Shown here one piece after another: positions 58,162 to 64,000 of a stretch of 64,000 nucleotides of DNA. This stretch comes from Bacteroidales bacterium UBA3810 (GTDB lineage: Bacteria > Bacteroidota > Bacteroidia > Bacteroidales > Paludibacteraceae): the NCBI GenBank assembly GCA_002368645.1, contig DFEE01000006.1:186001-250000 (forward strand), written 5' to 3'. Every line of letters begins with the position of its first letter. The stretch's first letter is position 1. The translations under genes were made by a program, and so were the position numbers. The notes beneath the pieces were generated by a model. The model did not search any database, had not been told where the DNA came from, and was given only the letters and a program-made list of their open reading frames with translations.

Positions 58162-59490
58162 TCAACGCTTACGCTGATGTTTCTTTTGCAAGGCTTGTTG
58201 TTTACGGCGGTTGATAACACCTAAAATAATGAAGATAGCTAATGCTACAAACACTACTACAATAAAGACAAGCATTGTCGAAGAAAGGTTATCGCCTTTC
58301 ACACGATTCCACATCTTGATCATATCTTCTGTTTGTTCAGCAGCATCGTGCATTAATGCACCGCGTTCAATGACGCTGATGTCAGGATAAAGCACTTGGT
58401 TGGCATGAACCGCTCTCGCTTCATCACCAAAGATATAACTCAAATCAACAGCCTCGGCATATTCTTCCTCATCGTTTGCCCAATCTAAAATTTCTGGACT
58501 CGCAATCACGGATACATAACCAATCTCTTCCATATTGCGTATCGCATTATCCGGACGACACATGTAGTCGATGAAGTAAGAGGCTGCTTTTACATTCTTC
58601 GCGTAAATCGGTATGCACCAACCGTCAAACCATACATTTGTGCCCTCGTCAGGTACTAAATAACCTAACTCAACACCATTCTCAGCGGCCTGTTCTATTG
58701 CCCATGCTGCATCACCCGACCAGGACAAATTTAGCCACATTTTGCCTTTCGTCATCTCTTCTTTGCCGAAATCTACTTCCCAACCCGCAATATTGTCTTT
58801 TGCAGCAATCAGTATATCCTCCACACGCTGCATACGCTCCGGCGTGATTTGTTGCACCAACTCATCGCGAGTCACTTCACCACGCGCAATCTCATCCTTA
58901 TAGGCATATAGCACCAAAACCGAATAAACATCCCTAAAGGCATCTTTCACAAAGATATGGTTCGCATACTTCGGATTTGTTAATGCACTCCATGAACGTA
59001 TCGAATCAACCTCTACATAAGCTGGATTATACAGCCAGCCTGTCGTTCCCCACATGTAACCTGCAACATAGTCTGCTACATGTATAGCACTATCAGCAGC
59101 CTTGGGAGCCATCTGCTCGAACTTCTCCACTGCAAAAGGAGCTACATTGTTGAAATAGTAGTGGTCTGCTGGTACCAAATCCTTGCGAATCGGTTGCAGC
59201 AGTTTATTTTTTAACATACGCTCAATGATGTACTCCGAAGGACAAATCACATCGTAATCCTCATGACCTACCTCAATCTCGGTTAACATTGATTCGTTGA
59301 TGTCGAAGGTCTGATAAATCACTTCTACCTTCTCGCCGGTCATCTGCTCATACCATTCTGGGAAACTGTTGAGCACTTCTTCATCAATGTAATCTGCCCA
59401 GTTATACACCTTTAGTGTGTGCGCGCGATCAATCGCAAAACTGCTCATCGCGAACATAGCTACGAGCACAAAAGAAAAGATTTTTTTCAT
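58162..59490 (-). CDS. potD: Spermidine/putrescine-binding protein with a C-terminal membrane anchor
   Basis: 442 residues from the ATG at 59490 (MKKIFSFVLVAMFAMSSFAI, signal peptide). The mature start TLKVYNWADYIDEEVLN is the PotD/PotF signature, and NLSWSGDAAWAIEQA and EGTNVWFDGWCIPIYAKN are ligand-binding blocks. After residue about 400 comes a hydrophobic helix (STMLVFIVVVFVALAIFIIL) and a basic tail. PotD is usually soluble in the periplasm; here it should be tethered to the inner membrane. It follows potC in the same direction, 177 bp away through a repeat module. Confidence 0.94.
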   Translation of the reverse strand: MKKIFSFVLVAMFAMSSFAIDRAHTLKVYNWADYIDEEVLNSFPEWYEQMTGEKVEVIYQTFDINESMLTEIEVGHEDYDVICPSEYIIERMLKNKLLQPIRKDLVPADHYYFNNVAPFAVEKFEQMAPKAADSAIHVADYVAGYMWGTTGWLYNPAYVEVDSIRSWSALTNPKYANHIFVKDAFRDVYSVLVLYAYKDEIARGEVTRDELVQQITPERMQRVEDILIAAKDNIAGWEVDFGKEEMTKGKMWLNLSWSGDAAWAIEQAAENGVELGYLVPDEGTNVWFDGWCIPIYAKNVKAASYFIDYMCRPDNAIRNMEEIGYVSVIASPEILDWANDEEEYAEAVDLSYIFGDEARAVHANQVLYPDISVIERGALMHDAAEQTEDMIKMWNRVKGDNLSSTMLVFIVVVFVALAIFIILGVINRRKQQALQKKHQRKR

Positions 59491-59548
59491 TTTTATATAC
59501 CCTATTTTCATTAATTATTATTTTTACTCTTTTAACTCTCGACTTCTT

Positions 59549-59667
59549 CCTTATAACGGCACCCTGATCACCTGGCCTCCCGGAATAATCACCATTACAT
59601 TTTAGTCTTGATTCTTTATTCCTTACTCTTTATTCCTTACTCCTTATTCCTTACTCCTTATTCCCGA
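59549..59667. repeat. Mosaic repeat module and 7-bp array between potC and potD
   Basis: It opens CCTTATAACGGCACCCTG (identical to 51013), then CACCTGG, CACCATTACAT and TTAGTCTTGA, all shared with the ileS-proS gap. From 59611 it becomes a clean 7-bp array alternating ATTCCTT and ACTCCTT (59611-59666), reaching the potC stop at 59668. Confidence 0.92.
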
Positions 59668-60546
59668 CTATCTCTTTGGCGCTGATTTTGAGGCACGCCA
59701 GTTGATTATCAGCAGTAACACTAACATCGTTACGAAGATGAGCGAGAAGAGGGGACGCAACTCCGGAGTCAAACCTCCCTTGCGCGCGTCCGCGTATATA
59801 AAGGTACTGAGGGTGTTGAGACCGCCACTGCCTTTCGTGAAGAATGTAACTCCGAAATCATCGATACTCAATGTGATGCTCAAGATGAAGCCGCTCAACA
59901 TGCCCGGCCATAACTCAGGCATCATCACCTTACGTAGTGCCTGAAAAGGCGTTGCTCCCAAATCCAAAGCTGCTTCATAGATATTGGGGTTCATCTTCGT
60001 CAAACGCGGCATCACACTTAATACAACATAGGGCGTACAGAATACCACATGCGCAATAATCACAGTCGCCAATCCGCGGCTTATGCCTAAAAACACAAAC
60101 AACAGAAAGAGCGATATACCCGTCAGAATATCAGGATTGATCATCGGTACGCTGTTCAGTAACTGAATCGCTTGACGGCTGCGTTGACGCATGTTGAAAA
60201 TACCGATTGCCGCCAATGTTCCTAATAGTGTCGCAAATGTTGCGGCTACAACGGCAATCAGCAGGGTGTACAACAGCGCCGAATACATATTTGGATCTAC
60301 ATGCACCTGCGCCACGCGGTCGTAACCGGTGAAGAGGTTTTCGTATAAGCCGAACGTGAAGCCTGTCCAGTTGCCTAACACCTTGCTGCGTGTGAACGAG
60401 AAGAAGATAATAAGCACAATCGGAGCATACAATAGAATCAGCAGTAGCCATAAATAGGACTGCGCAAAAATACGGCGAATCCTTAGACTGCGCCCGCGTT
60501 TTTTTGCCTCTAATTGGGCAGTACTTAGTGTTTTCGTCTCAATCAT
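59668..60546 (-). CDS. potC: Spermidine/putrescine ABC transporter permease
   Basis: 292 residues, six helices. The MetI/PotC coupling motif EAALDLGATPFQALRKVMMP lies near residues 188-207. The preceding PMINPDILTGISLFLLFVF is typical of PotC. It forms the channel with PotB in the inner membrane. The start overlaps potB by 4 bp. The extended N-terminal cytoplasmic segment (about 30 residues, KKRGRSLRIRRIFAQS) is slightly longer than usual. Confidence 0.95.
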   Translation of the reverse strand: MIETKTLSTAQLEAKKRGRSLRIRRIFAQSYLWLLLILLYAPIVLIIFFSFTRSKVLGNWTGFTFGLYENLFTGYDRVAQVHVDPNMYSALLYTLLIAVVAATFATLLGTLAAIGIFNMRQRSRQAIQLLNSVPMINPDILTGISLFLLFVFLGISRGLATVIIAHVVFCTPYVVLSVMPRLTKMNPNIYEAALDLGATPFQALRKVMMPELWPGMLSGFILSITLSIDDFGVTFFTKGSGGLNTLSTFIYADARKGGLTPELRPLFSLIFVTMLVLLLIINWRASKSAPKR

Positions 60547-61349
60547 ATTACACTCTTAGCCTCCTGCTCGTCTTTGTTCCCGAAGAAACTGGTTAAACCG
60601 ATAATCAGCAGCAGTACTAAGGACAATGCTGCACCGTAATTCCACATCTGCAAACCACCTTCTCCAAACGCACGCTGAATCAGCGAACCGAACAGCGTTA
60701 TCTTATTGCGAGTCAATAACTCGGAGATGGCAAAGGTCGAAACCGTAGGCATGAACACCATGACAACTCCGCTATAAATACCCGATTTGGAGAGCGGTAG
60801 AATAACTTTTAAAAATACCTCTTTGCGGTTAGCACCTAAATCATGTGCCGCCTCAATGAGTGAGTGATCCATCTTCTGCAATGTGTTATAAATCGGATAA
60901 ATCATAAACGGCAGAAAATCATAACACATACCATACAACAATGCTCCCTCACCTAAAGGGATAGAGAACATATTAAAGAGCTCAACGGTAGCCAACGTCC
61001 GAAGAAGAAAATTGATCCACATCGGCAGAATGAACAAAATGGACATCACCGCCGGAGTCTTTAATTCCGCTGTAGCCATAATATACGCCGCCGGATAACC
61101 TAATAGCAGACAGATTAGCGTCGTCTGAAAGGCAATCGCAATCGAGTAGATAAACGTGTTCACCGCCTCACTCGTGGAGAAGAACTGCACGAAATTGTGC
61201 AGCGTGAAATCGCCGCTTGGCGTCGTGAACGCATATACCACAATCAGCAGTAGCGGTAGCACAACGAACAGAATTAGGAACAGCACATAAGGCCATGCCC
61301 AACTGCGACGATTGTCAAAAACACGGGATAGTTTCATGGCCTTACTCAT
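60543..61349 (-). CDS. potB: Spermidine/putrescine ABC transporter permease
   Basis: 268 residues, six helices. Coupling motif EAAHDLGANRKEVFLKVILP near residues 166-185. The order potA-potB-potC-potD on one strand with 4- and 8-bp overlaps is the standard operon. It pairs with PotC as the membrane channel. The start at 61349 lies within the potA 3' end (8-bp overlap), so translation is coupled. Confidence 0.95.
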   Translation of the reverse strand: MSKAMKLSRVFDNRRSWAWPYVLFLILFVVLPLLLIVVYAFTTPSGDFTLHNFVQFFSTSEAVNTFIYSIAIAFQTTLICLLLGYPAAYIMATAELKTPAVMSILFILPMWINFLLRTLATVELFNMFSIPLGEGALLYGMCYDFLPFMIYPIYNTLQKMDHSLIEAAHDLGANRKEVFLKVILPLSKSGIYSGVVMVFMPTVSTFAISELLTRNKITLFGSLIQRAFGEGGLQMWNYGAALSLVLLLIIGLTSFFGNKDEQEAKSVI

Positions 61350-62832
61350 TCGTATTATTGTCCTCTGCTTTGCTTAATAGTATAACCTCCGGGGCTATCT
61401 GGATACCTACGCGGTCGCCGTGATCCCACACATCATCGGTGTTCACAAATAGGTCGTAACCCTCGTCCGTCCGGATAGTCAGATTATAATGATTACCCTT
61501 ATAGAGTAGGTAATGCACCTCGCCGGAGAGTACACCCTCGTCCTCGTAGTCTAATAACTCTACTTCGCGGAATGGCACTTGTACGGTCACTTTCTCACCG
61601 ACGGTGAAAGGCGCAATCTGATCCTCTTTAACCTCCCATTCGGCGTCGAGGAAACGCACCTTGCCGTTCTTGAGCACCTCGCCTTCGAAATAATTATAGC
61701 GGTAATGCTCTTTCTTCATAATCTGAATGTCTTCGGGACGGACAAGCATGCCTACTTGAGTACCGGGCACGAACTCATGGTAGTCTTGCACCATGAACTC
61801 ATAGCCGTCTTCCGTCTTTACCGTCATCTCATAATGAACCCCTTTGAAGATACAACTCTCTACCACACCGTACCATTTGGTGAACTTACCCTTCGGTACC
61901 CTGTCCTCCGGATCCAAATCGGATTGCTTTGAGTCCGTAGGACGGTCTTTCGTCTTTTGACTCTCAACTTCCCATATATAGATATCCTCCGGACGAATAA
62001 CCACATCTACCGGCTTATTCTCACCGAAACCTTCGTCCACGCAATCAAACTCTTTGTCGCAGAAACTTACTTTGCGGTCGCGAATCATTGTGCCGCTCAA
62101 GATGTTACTCTCTCCGATGAAGTCTGCCACAAAACAGTTTACAGGCTCGTTATAAATATCCGTCGGCGTGCCGATTTGCTGTATTTTGCCTTCGCGCATC
62201 ACAACCACACGATCACTCAATGTCAACGCCTCTTCTTGGTCATGAGTAACATAGATAAAGGTGATTCCCAATTTTTTATGCATCTCCTTCAACTCCAACT
62301 GCATGTCTTTGCGCATCTTCAAATCCAGAGCCGCTAAAGGCTCATCCAATAGCAATACCTCCGGCTGGTTCACGATTGCACGCGCTATAGCTACACGCTG
62401 TTGCTGACCTCCCGATAACGAATCCACATCGCGGTACTCATAATCGGACATGGAAACCATCTTAAGAGCCTTCTTAACACGCTTCTCCATCTCCTCTTGA
62501 GCTACACCCTTCAACTTAAGACCGAATGCAATATTCTCAAATACATTCAAATGGGGGAATAACGCATATTTCTGGAATACCGTATTCACAGGACGCTCGT
62601 TAGGCGGTAGCGAGGTCATGTCCTCGCCATTCAGGAGTATATCCCCCTCCGTCGCGGTCTGAAAACCCGCAATGCAACGGAGCAACGTTGTTTTACCACA
62701 GCCCGATGGGCCCAAAATAGTGACAAACTCGCCTTTCTTAATCTGAAGGCTTACATTGTCTAAAGCGTATTTGCCATCCTCAAATGATTTCGTGACATTA
62801 CGCACCTCGATGATGTAATCAGTCTTCGCCAA
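61342..62832 (-). CDS. potA: Spermidine/putrescine ABC transporter ATPase with extended C-terminus
   Basis: 496 residues, longer than the usual ~370-380. Walker A GPSGCGKTTLL, signature LSGGQQQRVAIARAI, Walker B VLLLDEPLAALD are intact. The C-terminal region contains two TOBE-like units (VRPEDIYIWEVES... and VRPEDIQIMKKEH) and then a third regulatory-looking stretch. Between them is a hydrophilic linker (ESQKTKDRPTDSKQSDLD) encoded partly by 7-bp DNA repeats matching the intergenic arrays. It energises polyamine import. It is the first gene of the pot operon; no consensus promoter was found in the 93 bp to typA. Confidence 0.95.
   Translation of the reverse strand: MAKTDYIIEVRNVTKSFEDGKYALDNVSLQIKKGEFVTILGPSGCGKTTLLRCIAGFQTATEGDILLNGEDMTSLPPNERPVNTVFQKYALFPHLNVFENIAFGLKLKGVAQEEMEKRVKKALKMVSMSDYEYRDVDSLSGGQQQRVAIARAIVNQPEVLLLDEPLAALDLKMRKDMQLELKEMHKKLGITFIYVTHDQEEALTLSDRVVVMREGKIQQIGTPTDIYNEPVNCFVADFIGESNILSGTMIRDRKVSFCDKEFDCVDEGFGENKPVDVVIRPEDIYIWEVESQKTKDRPTDSKQSDLDPEDRVPKGKFTKWYGVVESCIFKGVHYEMTVKTEDGYEFMVQDYHEFVPGTQVGMLVRPEDIQIMKKEHYRYNYFEGEVLKNGKVRFLDAEWEVKEDQIAPFTVGEKVTVQVPFREVELLDYEDEGVLSGEVHYLLYKGNHYNLTIRTDEGYDLFVNTDDVWDHGDRVGIQIAPEVILLSKAEDNNTNE
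61946..61973. repeat. 7-bp period array inside potA coding sequence
   Basis: Units TCTTTCG, TCTTTTG, ACTCTCA, ACTTCCC, close variants of the ACTTTCG/ACTTTTG units at 52718-52773. It encodes the hydrophilic linker. Confidence 0.6.
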
Positions 62833-62925
62833 TTTAGTAAATATTTAAGAGTATTTATAAAAATTGCCAAATAAAATATTCATTAACAGGGCTTAACTAA
62901 AAACGTGGAATTTTTAGAAGTACCC

Positions 62926-64000
62926 TTAACGCTGTGAGCGCTTGCGCTCAAGCTCATCCAAAATAATTTTACGTATTCTTTGATGCGTAGGTGTAACCTC
63001 CACATATTCATCTTCTTTAATATACTCCAAGGCTTCCTCTAAGCTGAACTTGACAGCCGGAGGCAATATCGCCTTATCGTCTGCGGATTTAGAACGCATA
63101 TTCGTCAGGTTTTTCGCCTTAACGACATTGATAACAATATCTTGATCCTTGGAACTCTCACCGCATACCTGACCGGCATAAACCTCTTCGCCCGGGTCAA
63201 TGAAGAAACGACCACGGTCTTGTAATTTATCTAACGCGTAGGCGGATGCCGTACCCGTCTCCATAACAATCAGCGAACCGTTCACACGCTTCTCAATCTC
63301 TCCCTTATAGGGCTGGAACTCTAAGAATCGATGCGCCATAATTGCCTCACCTGCAGATACATTCATTACGTAGGTACGCATACCGATTATGCCGCGACTC
63401 GGAATGGTGAACTCCAACTGTACACGGTCATTAACCATGTTCATGGACGTCATCTCACCCTTATGGGTTGAAACATACTCGATAATCTTACCCGAACATT
63501 CCTCGGGGGTATTGACAGTCAACTGCTCTACAGGCTCGCACCGCACACCGTCAATCTCTTTGATAATAACTTGAGGCTGACCTACTTGCAACTCATACCC
63601 CTCGCGGCGCATCGTCTCAATCAATACACTCAAATGCAGTACTCCACGCCCGTAAACACGCCAAGCATTCTCCTTCTCGGACGGCTCAACACGCAGAGCA
63701 AGGTTCTTCTCTAATTCGCGTTGCAAACGTTCGTAGATATGACGACTGGTCACAAACTTTCCGTCTTGACCAAAGAAAGGACTGTCGTTGATAGTGAATG
63801 TCATTGACATGGTCGGCTCATCAATGGCAATCGGTTTCAGTGGCTCCGGATTCTCAATGTCACATATCGTATCGCCAATCTCAAAGCCTTCTATACCAAT
63901 CAATGCGCATATATCGCCGCTGTGGACCTCGTCCGTCTTAACATGCCCCATACCCTTGAAAGTATGCAACTCTTTAATCTTGGTGCGCACCTTCGTGCCG
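62926..64000 (-). CDS. typA: TypA/BipA translational GTPase, C-terminal part
   Basis: Open to the right edge; 358 codons are visible and only the region after the GTPase domain. Domains III and V and the C-terminal domain are clear: MTFTINDSPFFGQDGKFVTS, GRGVLHLSVLIETMRREGYE and VEVTPTHQRIRKIILD (the TypA C-terminal signature). BipA is a ribosome-associated GTPase for stress and cold growth and assembly of the large subunit. The G domain lies beyond the window, so its integrity cannot be judged. It ends 93 bp before potA in the same direction. Confidence 0.96.
   Translation of the reverse strand, partial: GTKVRTKIKELHTFKGMGHVKTDEVHSGDICALIGIEGFEIGDTICDIENPEPLKPIAIDEPTMSMTFTINDSPFFGQDGKFVTSRHIYERLQRELEKNLALRVEPSEKENAWRVYGRGVLHLSVLIETMRREGYELQVGQPQVIIKEIDGVRCEPVEQLTVNTPEECSGKIIEYVSTHKGEMTSMNMVNDRVQLEFTIPSRGIIGMRTYVMNVSAGEAIMAHRFLEFQPYKGEIEKRVNGSLIVMETGTASAYALDKLQDRGRFFIDPGEEVYAGQVCGESSKDQDIVINVVKAKNLTNMRSKSADDKAILPPAVKFSLEEALEYIKEDEYVEVTPTHQRIRKIILDELERKRSQR

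Overview
The window looks like chromosomal DNA from a member of the Bacteroidales (Bacteroidota), probably an uncultured gut or rumen lineage. The evidence is a recurrent promoter of the Bacteroidetes type (TTTG, 19-20 bp, TAnnTTTG) found upstream of more than a dozen transcription units, a type III glutamine synthetase, imelysin, DUF4491 proteins, a FeoA-FeoB fusion, a TonB-dependent receptor behind a TPP riboswitch, and a giant surface protein with Listeria-Bacteroides repeats. Most genes are recognisable. No prophage, CRISPR array, rRNA operon or intact insertion sequence was seen.

Layout. 1-1618 (minus): end of an exopolysaccharide export locus (chain-length regulator, Wza-like protein). 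1792-2180 (plus): tmRNA. 2187-9389 (minus): apparent operon of outer-membrane porin-like protein, imelysin lipoprotein, di-heme oxidoreductase lipoprotein, CcsBA cytochrome c synthase and two DUF4491 membrane proteins. 9486-14648 (minus): glmS followed by two acyl-CoA ligase-like genes. 14884-20988: glutamine synthetase III, a vWA lipoprotein, an RNase H, and gapA coupled to an acyltransferase. 21407-21492: tRNA-Leu with a duplicated 3' end. 21719-29249 (minus): 2250-residue surface protein with a small C-terminally anchored partner. 29426-31380: accessory patch with an orphan antitoxin-like gene, a Bro-N gene between 35-bp direct repeats, and a promoter/terminator-bounded RNA candidate. 31582-37471 (minus): metal-homeostasis block (CDF exporter, overlapping Cys-rich FeoB-associated protein, FeoAB, tRNA-Arg, Zn peptidase, Fur-family regulator, GNAT). 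37558-41814: LOG protein, S20 with tRNA-Glu, a beta-barrel protein, and the TPP riboswitch with its receptor. 41780-57998 (minus): membrane protein, M3 peptidase, AsmA, lipoprotein, ileS, proS, hpt, an outer membrane protein and a TPR protein. 58162-62832 (minus): potABCD polyamine transporter. 62926-end: typA.

The most unusual signal is not a gene. Many intergenic gaps, and at least three coding regions, carry short quasi-tandem arrays with fixed periods of 7, 8, 10 or 11 bp. The same unit sequences recur at distant sites. An 11-bp array lies in frame inside ccsBA, a 7/11-bp mosaic encodes the last residues of hpt, and a 7-bp array encodes a linker in potA. Several gaps also share a longer mosaic module. 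This looks like an active, genome-wide repeat-forming process in this lineage.

A second point is a roughly 100-bp out-of-frame overlap in which the histidine-rich start of the CDF metal exporter also encodes the cysteine-rich tail of the FeoB-associated protein.
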